Positions 24,404 through 33,432 are shown, numbered from the stretch's first letter. The stretch: DNA of 64,000 nt from Halobacteriovoraceae bacterium (GCA_002707495.1 PAMZ01000022.1:310001-374000); one strand, 5' to 3'. Notes: generated by a model not told the origin, from the sequence alone. Made by a program: numbers and translations.

Positions 24404-24907
24404 CTAGTCTATGAAATCAATTAAGAGATTCTTTTGAGCCGTTCTCATAACTCCATCAAATCCACCATCTTTATGCGGGCTCGCAGGTATTCGAACTACG
24501 ACTCTTCTGGCCACTGACATACGCTCTAATACTTCTTTAGTAACTTTATATTCATGAGACTGAATATGTAAAATTCTTGTGCCCTCAGAAACTTTTTTGG
24601 GAATATACTTGTACTTTCCTTCTATCGGTATGAGGTTTTCGACCTCATCTTGAATAGCGACAAACATAGGCTTATCTTTATCCAGTTTTATTTTTAGGGG
24701 ACCAGGAGCTTCGTAGTCGAGAACACCATTGACGATATACTCAACCTTGTCTCCTGTCGTAACTTTGATAACATTAAAAGATATAGTAGAAAAACCATCA
24801 CTAGCTAATCTTAAACCAAGTGCATCAACCTCTGGCTTAGGCTTACTCGCGCAACTCACTAGAAACATGACTAACAAAGCAGCTTCAAAGATTCTAATTA
24901 ATTTCAT
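24404..24907 (-). CDS. Hypothetical lipoprotein
   Basis: A 167-residue protein with a lipoprotein signal (lipobox FLVSC near residue 19). The mature part is beta-rich, with no motif that I recognise. The next gene upstream on the same strand (24923) ends 15 bases before this start, so it is likely the third gene of an operon with an outer-membrane protein and another lipoprotein. Confidence 0.7.
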   Translation of the reverse strand: MKLIRIFEAALLVMFLVSCASKPKPEVDALGLRLASDGFSTISFNVIKVTTGDKVEYIVNGVLDYEAPGPLKIKLDKDKPMFVAIQDEVENLIPIEGKYKYIPKKVSEGTRILHIQSHEYKVTKEVLERMSVARRVVVRIPASPHKDGGFDGVMRTAQKNLLIDFID

Positions 24908-24922
24908 GAAATCCCCTTCAAA

Positions 24923-25774
24923 TTAAAAAAAGTACTGCCACTGAATTTCAGGATGAATGGCGAAATCTCTTTGCGCCAGGTACTTCCCATCAATTCCACT
25001 CTTAGTGGTCCCCCTATTATCCAAATAATCGAATTGAGTGTCTATTTTCTCCGAGCTAAAATAACTTCTCGGTGCTCCGTTCATAGACGCTCCCAATTGA
25101 AAAGCTGAGTTTTTCGTTTTAAAAATAAAACTAAAGCCCGTATAGATCTGAGGATAAACATAATTTAGGCCATGCATCCCCCATTCTCCTTGAATAGAAT
25201 AACGATCACTAATATTAAACTCGGTCAAATGAGTTAAACTAAACTGATAAGGTTGATCGTTAAAAGGGTTTCGCCTATAAGAGTGTGCCCTTGTTTCTTC
25301 AAAAAAGAATTCATAAGTTAATGAGATATGAGTGGTTATAAGACTGGTTTCGAAAGTTGTAAGAGTAAGGTGAGATCTGATTGATTCCATAAAATAAGCA
25401 TTCTCAACGTTTGGTAATTCATAAGAGCTAATATAGGTACTTTGAAGTCCAAGCCTTTGATGAGAATTTAAATTGAAAGCATATCTGGCGGCTAAAGTTT
25501 GAGAGTTATAGTTAAGATACAACCAAGGAGAAGTCCCTACCATAAAATTATTCGTGAGCCCACAACTTGAAATATAGAAGCCTGCGACACAATCACCTTG
25601 ACTCAAGGTATAGGTATTGGGTGTCATATTATGTCCAAAAGTTTTTTTTATCTTTAAATTTTCTTTGGAAGAGAGCTTTGATGAGTTCAAGTTCAACTGG
25701 CTTATAGTTTCGGCTCGAGAGCTCGAATTGTAGATAAAACTGAGGATCAATGTGAAGAAAAGGAATTTAATCAT
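24923..25774 (-). CDS. Outer-membrane beta-barrel protein
   Basis: A 283-residue exported protein with a signal peptide to about residue 21. After a Ser/Lys-rich stretch it shows repeated amphipathic beta strands with aromatic girdles and ends in WQYFF, the terminal-Phe signature read by the BAM machinery. One Cys pair lies near residues 62 and 71. The function is unknown. The start overlaps the end of the upstream lipoprotein gene by eight bases. Confidence 0.7.
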   Translation of the reverse strand: MIKFLFFTLILSFIYNSSSRAETISQLNLNSSKLSSKENLKIKKTFGHNMTPNTYTLSQGDCVAGFYISSCGLTNNFMVGTSPWLYLNYNSQTLAARYAFNLNSHQRLGLQSTYISSYELPNVENAYFMESIRSHLTLTTFETSLITTHISLTYEFFFEETRAHSYRRNPFNDQPYQFSLTHLTEFNISDRYSIQGEWGMHGLNYVYPQIYTGFSFIFKTKNSAFQLGASMNGAPRSYFSSEKIDTQFDYLDNRGTTKSGIDGKYLAQRDFAIHPEIQWQYFF

Positions 25775-26648
25775 TCTCTTCTCCTTCTGTCCATTTCTCC
25801 CAGATAAGAGTCAAAGAATCTAGTTCATCCTCGCCTTCGAGACCAATATTCAAGTTAGCTAACCAATGATTCTCTAGGCCCTCTTCAGTCGTTGTGCCAA
25901 AGCCTAGAAAAACACTATTTTTATAAGTGATGTCTTTACCTTCCATTTGGCTGGGAAGATAGAGATCCAAAATCTCTGGTTCTGATCCATCTCGCGTGGG
26001 AAAATATTGAAAACTAGGTGTTAACACTTCCCAACGATATAATACCAAATTTTCCAAAACGGATTCAGGTGCACAGTATTTAAGTCCATACTGCTTGCCC
26101 ATACTTGAATATAAATTCCAACAACGTACTTCGTACTCTGTTACAACTGAAAAAATATGCTTCAGAGTTAATTTACGAGGATTCTCTTTTTCTAACATTT
26201 TATTTACGGTGTAAGAGATTCCATTTTCATTTGTTACCTTGACTTCAAGTTTCGCTTTTCCACAGAGAGAGTTTGGGTCGATCTCAACTTCACAAGTCGT
26301 GGTTGTTTCAACTGTATAGCCAACATATTCCATTTTAAAAGGAGTTAGGTTTTTCAGGTTAAAAAGAACATCTAGATGAATAGGTCTTTTTAAATCCATT
26401 TCTCCAGAATTTTCGTCTCGTTCATAAACCAAGAGTCTCATGGGGAGCTCTCCTGCATTTAAAAAGCGAGGTGAAGCTAGTCTTTGTGCATAAGCCGCTA
26501 AGATTGGATTGAATTCTCCCACCCAAATTTCATCCGCATTAGCTGGCTGGTTTAAAGGACTTGCATTGGAGTCGCCAAGACGTTCATTGACATCAATATT
26601 GCTCTTTTCACCACAGGCTAAAAATAGAAATAATAATAAAATCCGCAT
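25767..26648 (-). CDS. Hypothetical lipoprotein
   Basis: A 293-residue protein with a short lipoprotein signal (lipobox LFLAC near residue 12). The mature region has a beta-sandwich-like middle part with four Cys residues (near 117, 127, 174 and 190) and an acidic C-terminus. I do not recognise the family. It is the first gene of the 26648-24404 operon; the overlap with the barrel gene suggests they work together in the outer membrane. Confidence 0.65.
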   Translation of the reverse strand: MRILLLFLFLACGEKSNIDVNERLGDSNASPLNQPANADEIWVGEFNPILAAYAQRLASPRFLNAGELPMRLLVYERDENSGEMDLKRPIHLDVLFNLKNLTPFKMEYVGYTVETTTTCEVEIDPNSLCGKAKLEVKVTNENGISYTVNKMLEKENPRKLTLKHIFSVVTEYEVRCWNLYSSMGKQYGLKYCAPESVLENLVLYRWEVLTPSFQYFPTRDGSEPEILDLYLPSQMEGKDITYKNSVFLGFGTTTEEGLENHWLANLNIGLEGEDELDSLTLIWEKWTEGEEND

Positions 26649-26876
26649 AAATCCTTTTCACACTATCTTTAATAATTATAAGGAGTTGATTCAAGGTAAA
26701 ACACCTCCCCTGAAATAATTCTTTTAGACTGACTAAGTATTAAACACACGGCCTAAAGACAAAGAAATATGGATCAGACTGCTCCAAAAGGAGCGTATAA
26801 ATTACCATTGACTTGAATCTCTTAGGTTTTAGGTCGAAGATGAGGGCAAGGGAACGTAATAAAAAGAGGAAGAATT

Positions 26877-27437
26877 ATGAAAATTATTTTAATGCTACCA
26901 CTTCTCATTTTGGTTTCTTGTGGTGCTGAAATTATTGATCAAGAAGAAAACACAGAAGATAACCCACAAGCAGTGACGCTCACAAGAAAGCAGCAAAGAA
27001 CAATTCGCTATGATTGTGAGGGACAAGTGACTTCAGATAGAGTTGAGACAACGAATTCTGTCTCAAAGCGGATGCGAATAGACCCTAAAGACCCCACTGG
27101 AATTTGGTCTTTTAGAGCAAGTATGTCCGGAGATTCAGCAGGACAGGTTCAAGGGAATTCAGGCTATTTTACCATTGATATGGCTCCCACCGTCTTTAAC
27201 CTACAGATATATGAGGGAATGAACCAGATCAATTATCTCTTTAGGCATTGCTATAATATTCAAACTCGCACAGAAGTAGATGATGAAGGCAATGAATATG
27301 ATGTTCGTTATTGTGCAGACGATGTGGTAGACGGTGAAAGTGGCACAATCTATATTGATGTCACCTATGTCGTTGAAAGGGCTGAAACCCCAAGGGAGGT
27401 TAGAAAGACTCCCGAACAATGCTCTGAGAGTCCTTAG
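26877..27437 (+). CDS. Hypothetical lipoprotein
   Basis: A 186-residue protein with lipobox LVSC near residue 15 and a short acidic linker. The mature part has Cys residues at about 47, 123, 145 and 181, and looks beta-rich. AGGAAG precedes the ATG. It is divergent from the lipoprotein operon at 26648 across a 228-bp gap in which I see nothing beyond probable promoter sequence. The DHFR gene follows after 13 bases. Confidence 0.65.
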   Translation: MKIILMLPLLILVSCGAEIIDQEENTEDNPQAVTLTRKQQRTIRYDCEGQVTSDRVETTNSVSKRMRIDPKDPTGIWSFRASMSGDSAGQVQGNSGYFTIDMAPTVFNLQIYEGMNQINYLFRHCYNIQTRTEVDDEGNEYDVRYCADDVVDGESGTIYIDVTYVVERAETPREVRKTPEQCSESP

Positions 27438-27450
27438 CCCCAACAAAAGT

Positions 27451-27978
27451 ATGATAGTACCTGAAAATCGCATTTACAGTATTATGGTCGCCATCTCTGA
27501 AAACGGTGTTATTGCTCTCCAATCAGGAGAGCTGCCCTTTAATATAGAAGCTGATAAGAAATACTATCTAGGTGTCATCGAAAATAAGATATGGATACAG
27601 GCAAGAAAGAGCTTTGAGAATGGTCCTAAATCTGAACTGAGAACCAAACATAATATTATTCTAACCAATAATACCGATTATAAACCAGGGCTAGCCAATT
27701 CCAGTACCGTTCACTCTATTGAGGGCGCCCTCAAATTAGCTTCTCAATTGACTGAAAATGATGAAGAGATTTTTATTGGTGGAGGAATGAATTTATACTC
27801 ACAAGCTTTAAGTTTCGTCGATCGACTTTATATGACGAGAGTTCATCAAAGCTATATAGACGGAGGAGCTTTTTTCCCCGCCTTTGATTGGAAGTTATGG
27901 AAACAAGTTAAATCTCAATTCCACAAAAATTCTCAAGGACCTAATTTTTCCATTGAAATTTATCAAAGAAAAAAATAG
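27451..27978 (+). CDS. folA: Divergent dihydrofolate reductase
   Basis: A 175-residue protein. I chose ATG 27451 because the DHFR fold begins right after it (YSIMVAISENGVIA); the longer frame to 27334 lies inside the lipoprotein gene. Other anchors are LPFNIEADKKYY, where the Asp aligns with the catalytic acid, HNIILTNN, EEIFIGGGMNLYSQAL and DRLYMTRVHQ...FFPAFD. Departures from the usual family are Phe for the conserved Trp in LPW, Glu for the following Pro, and ARKSFEN for the GRKTxES cofactor motif. It presumably reduces dihydrofolate with NADPH, but a changed substrate is possible. Confidence 0.72.
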   Translation: MIVPENRIYSIMVAISENGVIALQSGELPFNIEADKKYYLGVIENKIWIQARKSFENGPKSELRTKHNIILTNNTDYKPGLANSSTVHSIEGALKLASQLTENDEEIFIGGGMNLYSQALSFVDRLYMTRVHQSYIDGGAFFPAFDWKLWKQVKSQFHKNSQGPNFSIEIYQRKK

Positions 27979-28000
27979 GTCCTTAAACTGACTCGTTTTA

Positions 28001-28816
28001 TTATTGAGTTACCTGACCATAGTGATGAACATCTCTTTGAGGAAAAGGAATGGATATTCCTTCTCTATCAAAAGTAAGTTTCATATTCTCGGTTGTTTCC
28101 CAAAATAATGGCCAATAGTCCGAAGAATTGACCCAGGCTCTGGCATTAATATTAACAGAACTATCTGCAAGTTCTCCTACCATGACCTGGACTCCAGGCT
28201 CAGCTAAAACTCTACTATCTGACTTAAGATGATCTTCGATCAAAGTTTTCGCTTTCTTTAAATCATCACCGTAGCCAATACCAAAGACAAAATCCACTCT
28301 TCTTGTGGGCTTTGTACTAAAATTGACGATACTTGAATTGGCTAAAGGTCCATTAGGAATAACAATCGTCTTATTGTCCCCTGTCGTGAGTGTTGTTGAG
28401 AAAGTTGAAATAGATTCAACTGTTCCAGAATACCCTTGAGCTGTGATGAAGTCTCCTTGTTTGAATGGTTTCAAAAGGAGAATAATCACTCCTCCAGCAA
28501 AGTTTGAAAGAGATCCTTGAAGGGCAAGACCTACGGCTAAACCTGCTGAACCTAATATGGCTACGAAAGAAATGGTTTCAAATCCCATGGTATGAACTGT
28601 TGAAATAAAGACAGCTGCTTTTAATGCCCATGAAACTACTGATGCTAAAAAGCTTGCAAGTGAGGCTTCTATACTTCGCGCCATCAAAACTTTTTTAACT
28701 CTCGATGAAATCAGATTTGCAATTCTAAGTCCTATAAAGAGAAGAACGAGAGCTAACAATAAGTTTGTTCCATAAGTAATGACAAGAGTTTTCCCTTGAT
28801 TTAAATATTCTTGCAT
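28001..28816 (-). CDS. MscS-family small-conductance channel
   Basis: A 271-residue protein close in length to E. coli MscS (286). It has three N-terminal helices, the pore segment GSAGLAVGLALQGSLSNFAGG, then LLKPFKQGDFITAQGYSGTVESIS and IPNGPLANSSIVNFS of the cytosolic cage, ending IPFPQRDVHHYGQ. The expected role is osmotic safety valve. It is the second MscS member in the window and lies ten bases downstream of an outer-membrane protein gene on the same strand. Confidence 0.9.
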   Translation of the reverse strand: MQEYLNQGKTLVITYGTNLLLALVLLFIGLRIANLISSRVKKVLMARSIEASLASFLASVVSWALKAAVFISTVHTMGFETISFVAILGSAGLAVGLALQGSLSNFAGGVIILLLKPFKQGDFITAQGYSGTVESISTFSTTLTTGDNKTIVIPNGPLANSSIVNFSTKPTRRVDFVFGIGYGDDLKKAKTLIEDHLKSDSRVLAEPGVQVMVGELADSSVNINARAWVNSSDYWPLFWETTENMKLTFDREGISIPFPQRDVHHYGQVTQ

Positions 28817-28825
28817 TTTTATCCC

Positions 28826-29575
28826 CTAGTATTTTGCCACTAAAGCAGTTGTCGTTGTGTGATCTAGGTACTCTTCTACACCAGGGTTGAGCTGATTGTC
28901 GTATTGTCCACGATAGGAAACTTTAAGCGAGAAGATAGTACTCATTTTAACAGTAAGGGCAGGCTCAAAATTAATTTGATAATCCTCAGACTCGGTAAAG
29001 TTGGGAAGGTACTGAAGCATAAAAGAGTATCTCGTACTCTCAGTTAACTTTTGATCAATCTTTCCAACAATATTTGCTTTGTTGAAGTAAAATTCATCAT
29101 CGCCATCATCGTCCGAAGTTGTTCTTTTTTCAAATGTATATCGATAACCCATTTCAAAAGATGCTTTAAGATCATCAGTTTTACTAAATTGATATTTAAG
29201 ACCGATATCCGAGTTTTCTCTTCTTTCAAATCCTGTGAACTCATTTCCTTCAACGTTTTGACCTACGATTAAGCCTAACTTCTTAGAGAGGTCTTGAGTG
29301 ACTTCAGCACCGACGATCCAGTTTCTCGCTGTTTCTTCTTTTTCAATTCCTTGAACCTTAGGATCATCTGCATAACTGAGAGTATAGTTTCCATAGAATC
29401 TATAGTCCCTGCCTCCTGGCTTATAACTCGTATCAGTTGCTAGGTTATAGGCTTCTGAAACAGCGTTTCCACCAGTTTCGACAATTGATAATGAACTTTC
29501 ATTTGAAAATTTTTTCTCTTCAGCTTGAGCTGAAATCAAAGTAAATAAACCTAACATGATTAGAACTTGCTTCAT
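28826..29575 (-). CDS. Outer-membrane beta-barrel protein (DUF481-like)
   Basis: A 249-residue exported protein. ATG 29575 was chosen because AAGGGG lies upstream and a clean signal peptide ending SAQA begins there. The mature part alternates hydrophobic and charged residues through about ten strands (YRFYGNYTLSYADD, WIVGAEVTQDLSKKLGLIVG) and ends in TTALVAKY, as in DUF481/YdiY-like barrels. The function is unknown. It is probably co-transcribed with the MscS channel that follows. Confidence 0.65.
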   Translation of the reverse strand: MKQVLIMLGLFTLISAQAEEKKFSNESSLSIVETGGNAVSEAYNLATDTSYKPGGRDYRFYGNYTLSYADDPKVQGIEKEETARNWIVGAEVTQDLSKKLGLIVGQNVEGNEFTGFERRENSDIGLKYQFSKTDDLKASFEMGYRYTFEKRTTSDDDGDDEFYFNKANIVGKIDQKLTESTRYSFMLQYLPNFTESEDYQINFEPALTVKMSTIFSLKVSYRGQYDNQLNPGVEEYLDHTTTTALVAKY

Positions 29576-29639
29576 GAAATTGATCCCCTTATGTATTATT
29601 TTGGAAGGCAATGTAGCCGAAGTTTTATAAGATGTAAAA

Positions 29640-30242
29640 ATGAAAGAACTCGCTAAAAAATATTATGAAGCAGTCAATGACTATGATCCCAAAATGGTTG
29701 GGGCCATGATTACAGAGAATTATATTCAACATAACCCCTTTGTTCCAACTGGTAAGCAGGCCTTCTTGAATCTTCTGCCCGCTCTAGAAGTGCATAAGAC
29801 AAAGATTTTAAATCAAAGACTCTTCCAAGATCAGAACTATGTCATCATGCATCATCATTGGACCAACGCTCAGCCTTTGGGAGCTTCTGAGCTTTCAGCC
29901 ATTCACGTTATTAGATTTAACTCTGACAAGCTCATAGCTGAACATTGGAATGTAACCAGTACAGAACTTGATTTTGAAGGACCTAAAGAAATTACCAATA
30001 AGGGGCAGACTTTTGAGAACAAAAAAAAGATTCAAAATCTCTATCAAGGCAAAAAGCTTCATAGAATCTTTGGTGAAGAAAACTTTGTATTAGCAATCTA
30101 TGAGGAAGATAGCTCGGCAAAGTACGATCTTTTTTTTATGGAAAATAAAACAATCAAAAATCAATGGAAGATTTATCAATACATTCCAACTGAAAATTTT
30201 AAAAATCAGAATACCATGTTTAATTTCAACTCTTCATTTTGA
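29640..30242 (+). CDS. SnoaL/NTF2-like fold protein
   Basis: A 200-residue protein. Residues 1-115 match the SnoaL-like polyketide-cyclase/NTF2 fold (KKYYEAVNDYDPKMVGAMITENYIQ and IAEHWNVTST). The C-terminal ~80 residues repeat a related, poorer motif (HRIFGEENFVLAIYEED). Its 3' end overlaps the FAD monooxygenase of the isonitrile operon by 37 bases in the converging direction. Whether it takes part in that pathway is unknown. Confidence 0.6.
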   Translation: MKELAKKYYEAVNDYDPKMVGAMITENYIQHNPFVPTGKQAFLNLLPALEVHKTKILNQRLFQDQNYVIMHHHWTNAQPLGASELSAIHVIRFNSDKLIAEHWNVTSTELDFEGPKEITNKGQTFENKKKIQNLYQGKKLHRIFGEENFVLAIYEEDSSAKYDLFFMENKTIKNQWKIYQYIPTENFKNQNTMFNFNSSF

Positions 30243-31555
30243 TCAAAAATTTTTTGAATATAAGAATCAGGCCTGACCAGTACAGTTTTTCCAAAATAAG
30301 GTGACGTCTTATCCATTTTTATGACTTGTATGTACTCAGGAATATGTTCGAGTTTAGAATCACCAGAAGTAAGTAGAGTGTACTTGGTATAGTCTAACAA
30401 TGAATAAATTCGTGTGCTCCCTACTTTAAAGTCTAATAATCTTCTCTGATCTTTGTAATGAATTCCCATTCCCGTTATATTTCCGGCACGCTCCTCTACA
30501 ATTTTCATATAATCATGGGCATGAGTACCACTTTGTGAGAATTTAGTAGCACGAACCAGAGCTCCCGAAGAATCAATAACAGATTTCGCCACCGGAATTC
30601 GTTCTGACTCATAAGTTTTTAAAAGATCTATACTAAAATTAATTTTCATTTGAATCTTCCAGATTAAATTCACGGCATCAGCCAGACCCGTATTTAATCC
30701 CTGTCCTCCATTAACAGAGTGGACATGACATGCGTCACCAGCAAGAAAGACTTTATTTTCAATGCTATAGTTTTCTGCCACAGACTCTTTAACGGAGAAT
30801 TGAGAGAACCAAGAACGCCTCTTAATTTTAATTTTATAGGGAGCTATGGCATTTCTTATCTTCGATAAAACTTCTTCTTCCTTAAAATCTTTTTTATCCA
30901 TCCTTATATAAAACCTTTCAATATTTCCTTCCCTGGGAATTTTTGCAACGTCTGAAGTTTCACTCTGAAAAACAACAATTTCAGGATTCATCGGGAAGTC
31001 CGTATCAAACTCGGCATCCAATACCGCCCAGACGATTTCTGGTCGATTAAGGGGAAAGGGAATATTAAAATGGCTTCGAACAAAAGAACGAGCACCGTCT
31101 GCGCCTAAGACATATTGAGAGGTGAGACTTTCTCCATTTGAAAGTGTGCAAACACATAAGTCGTTTTTTATTTTAATATCTATGAGCTCGACTTCACGCC
31201 TGACTGAAATTTTTTCGTTTAAAATTTTTTCAATCTTTGCTTGTCCTAGCATCAGAAAATGTTTGTGATAACAACCTTCTAAACCATCCCACCATTCTGA
31301 TTGTCGAGAGACGAACTGCCCTTGTTTAAAAACAGAGCTTGTCTTGCAAGGTAAGCCGAGGGGATAAATTTCGTTAAATAGTCCTGCTAATTCTAAAAAT
31401 TGCAGAGTTCTAGCATTTAAAGCATCCGCTCTTCCTCGCTTTAAAGGCGCTCCAGCCTTGTCTAGTATCATAATTTTCAAACCAGATTTCTGAGCAAGAT
31501 AAGCACTCAAAAGACCTACCGGACCTGCTCCTGAAATAATAAGATCGTAGATCAT
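30206..31555 (-). CDS. FAD-dependent aromatic monooxygenase of the isonitrile operon
   Basis: A 449-residue flavoprotein of the PheA/TfdB aromatic-hydroxylase group. It has the N-terminal dinucleotide-binding motif GAGPVGLLSA (residues 9-18), the DG motif GADGARSFV near residue 150 and the GD motif GDACHVHSVNGGQGLNTG near 275. Start ATG overlaps the oxygenase stop (ATGA), so it is translated with the isonitrile synthase and the Fe/2-oxoglutarate enzyme. It is likely to hydroxylate or epoxidise the isonitrile-bearing aromatic intermediate. It differs in family from PvcC and probably from PvcD of the Pseudomonas pvc cluster, so the product may differ. Confidence 0.85.
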   Translation of the reverse strand: MIYDLIISGAGPVGLLSAYLAQKSGLKIMILDKAGAPLKRGRADALNARTLQFLELAGLFNEIYPLGLPCKTSSVFKQGQFVSRQSEWWDGLEGCYHKHFLMLGQAKIEKILNEKISVRREVELIDIKIKNDLCVCTLSNGESLTSQYVLGADGARSFVRSHFNIPFPLNRPEIVWAVLDAEFDTDFPMNPEIVVFQSETSDVAKIPREGNIERFYIRMDKKDFKEEEVLSKIRNAIAPYKIKIKRRSWFSQFSVKESVAENYSIENKVFLAGDACHVHSVNGGQGLNTGLADAVNLIWKIQMKINFSIDLLKTYESERIPVAKSVIDSSGALVRATKFSQSGTHAHDYMKIVEERAGNITGMGIHYKDQRRLLDFKVGSTRIYSLLDYTKYTLLTSGDSKLEHIPEYIQVIKMDKTSPYFGKTVLVRPDSYIQKIFDQNEELKLNMVF

Positions 31556-32358
31556 CTGGTATACTCCAAGTGTGGGTTTTCAATTCTCTGTGTGCCTAGG
31601 ATTTGAATCCTTTGAAGATGTCTAGGCGAGCCGCTCGTAAACCTTTTCCTTCCATGCAAGAGGGTGAAATTATCAGCTAAAACGACATCACCATCTTTCC
31701 ATTTATGGGCTAGACAATATTTTGGGGAATATATCCATTCCTTTAGTTCATTTACGATACTAGTCTTTGATCCATGCACTTCAAAACTTGGATGGTTTTT
31801 GAAATGACCATCCTCCTGGCTTGGTGGCTCGCAGTAGCGTAAGACAGGATAGTTTTTTTCTTGATGCTTACAAATAAGGGGAGCCGTCGTCTTACTATCA
31901 TAAAACTCCATTTTTCTTTTATAGCTAAAACTAATTTTCTCCCAGCTCATTAGTGTTTCAGCGTCGAGATCTTCAATAATCTTTTTAGTAAATGAAAATA
32001 AAGTTTCTCCACCGTGATTTGAGAGAGGAGCTTTAACACAATTAAATATTTGCATTTCAGGAACTTCTTTTCGATACATTCCATCCCAATGCATTGGAAT
32101 GTAAGAGTGATCAAAAATATGATCAGCTGGATTTTTTTGTTCCAAGAGATTTAAAACTTTTCCAAAAGGCCATAAACTTACCTCTCCAAAAGACTCACTA
32201 AACGCAACGAACTTTTTTTCTGACTCAAGGCCTTTAAATCCTCTTAAAACAATTAAATGTTCTTGGTGAAATATTTTCTTTAGGTTTTGAATAGATAAGG
32301 AATCAATTGACTCATTGTTCCCCTCAATCATCACGCCAAAAGGACTGAGTCTCTTCAT
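31552..32358 (-). CDS. isnB: Fe(II)/2-oxoglutarate oxygenase, PvcB/IsnB-like
   Basis: A 268-residue TauD/TfdA-family enzyme. The metal-binding triad is visible as MHWDGMY (His90, Asp92) and a distal His in LLHGRKRF; an Arg in PRHLQRIQIL suits 2-oxoglutarate binding. PvcB/IsnB enzymes act directly after the isonitrile synthase, decarboxylating or desaturating the isonitrile amino acid to a vinyl isonitrile. Four-base overlaps on both sides (ATGA) show tight coupling within the operon. The family is firm; the pathway role rests on its neighbour. Confidence 0.82.
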   Translation of the reverse strand: MKRLSPFGVMIEGNNESIDSLSIQNLKKIFHQEHLIVLRGFKGLESEKKFVAFSESFGEVSLWPFGKVLNLLEQKNPADHIFDHSYIPMHWDGMYRKEVPEMQIFNCVKAPLSNHGGETLFSFTKKIIEDLDAETLMSWEKISFSYKRKMEFYDSKTTAPLICKHQEKNYPVLRYCEPPSQEDGHFKNHPSFEVHGSKTSIVNELKEWIYSPKYCLAHKWKDGDVVLADNFTLLHGRKRFTSGSPRHLQRIQILGTQRIENPHLEYTR

Positions 32359-33335
32359 TGTGCCACCTCAAAATAGCGAGCTTTCCCGTTACGATCTCGA
32401 ACAAGATTTGCCCCAAGCTCCTCTGCCTGCCAGCGCTTCATGAGTCGCAGTTTCCCGTCGATTTTCACCGCAACTCCATGCCAAGGAGTCATCCATGTCT
32501 CCTTGCCCAAGAGCTGAATTCCTAATTTTTTTGAACCGCAGGCTTGGGGATGAATGGACAGTCTAACAGCACTAGGAAAAAGTTCTTCAATTAGATTCGT
32601 CCAAGCATTACTTCTTTGAATCATATGATAAGCTTTTTTTCGACTCTGTTTTTGAATTTGGCTTTTTGAAATCTTGATTTCTGGATGTAATTGATCTTCC
32701 ACTAAAAATTTCACCAGTCCACAATACATTCTGTGAATTTCTGAGTGGGCGCTTTCAGCTTGTCCCCTTTTTACATCTGATCTTATTTGTTCAATCGATC
32801 GACCATGGGTGAGAACAAGAGCTTCTCTTATGGCTTCAAAGCTTTCTCCAGGGGCGATTTCATCTAAGTGAAAAGTAGAAAGATGGGAAAGTTTTAATTC
32901 CGTAATTAGGGAGTCTATGGACATTTGATATTCAGTGACATGATCTTCCTTCATTCCTACGACATCACTAAAGACTCTTCCATCTGAACAAATGATAATC
33001 TTCGCACCAGGAGTATAGATCTCTTGAATAGTTTCACAAAGAGAGTTTAAAAAAATTAATGATTGTTCTTCAGCAAGATCTGGAAGATGGCCGAGCACCT
33101 TGTTTAAATTTGGCGATTTTCCCGGAAAAGCAGGGAGCACAAACTCAATAGGATGATTTTTACGAACACTCTCATAGACTTTATCCAGGTGAGGAACTTG
33201 GCAGTGATGACAATTCTCATCACAATCTGAAATTGACCTCTTAACTTTCAAAAACTCGCCCAGAATTTTTTGAGCTATCGTTAATTCTTGGCTTGAAGTA
33301 TTTTGTATACCGTTTGCGTAGTCTAAAATTTTCAC
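32355..33335 (-). CDS. isnA: Isonitrile synthase, PvcA/IsnA/DIT1 family
   Basis: A 326-residue enzyme. Family signatures run through it: FVLPAFPGKSPN near residue 70, KVLGHLPDLAEEQSLIFLNSL, IICSDGRVFSDVVG near 115, RLSIHPQACGSKKLGIQLLG near 260 and TPWHGVAVKIDGKLRLMKR near 290. Characterised members convert the alpha-amino group of Tyr or Trp to an isonitrile using ribulose 5-phosphate carbon. The start is GTG 33335 with AGGAGG four bases before it, and that AGGAGG can be masked by an upstream CCTCCT. It is the first gene of a three-gene coupled operon and the best evidence for a natural-product pathway in this window. Confidence 0.92.
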   Translation of the reverse strand: MKILDYANGIQNTSSQELTIAQKILGEFLKVKRSISDCDENCHHCQVPHLDKVYESVRKNHPIEFVLPAFPGKSPNLNKVLGHLPDLAEEQSLIFLNSLCETIQEIYTPGAKIIICSDGRVFSDVVGMKEDHVTEYQMSIDSLITELKLSHLSTFHLDEIAPGESFEAIREALVLTHGRSIEQIRSDVKRGQAESAHSEIHRMYCGLVKFLVEDQLHPEIKISKSQIQKQSRKKAYHMIQRSNAWTNLIEELFPSAVRLSIHPQACGSKKLGIQLLGKETWMTPWHGVAVKIDGKLRLMKRWQAEELGANLVRDRNGKARYFEVAQ

Positions 33336-33339
33336 ACTT

Positions 33340-33364
33340 CCTCCTGTGACATTTCCTTAGGAGG
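33340..33364 (-). promoter_or_regulatory. Anti-SD/SD hairpin in the isonitrile operon leader
   Basis: On the minus strand, CCTCCT (33364-33359) is a perfect complement of the ribosome binding site AGGAGG (33345-33340), separated by a 13-base loop, and the GTG start of isnA follows four bases later. Pairing would hide the ribosome binding site of the whole coupled operon. A second AAGGA directly after the anti-SD could act as an alternative site. The hairpin is seen; its regulatory use is inference. Confidence 0.5.
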
Positions 33365-33432
33365 TTTTTACAGCAACGCAGCGATAATAAAAAATGATTA
33401 CATCTTATGCTTGTGAATGGTTTTTTTTATAC

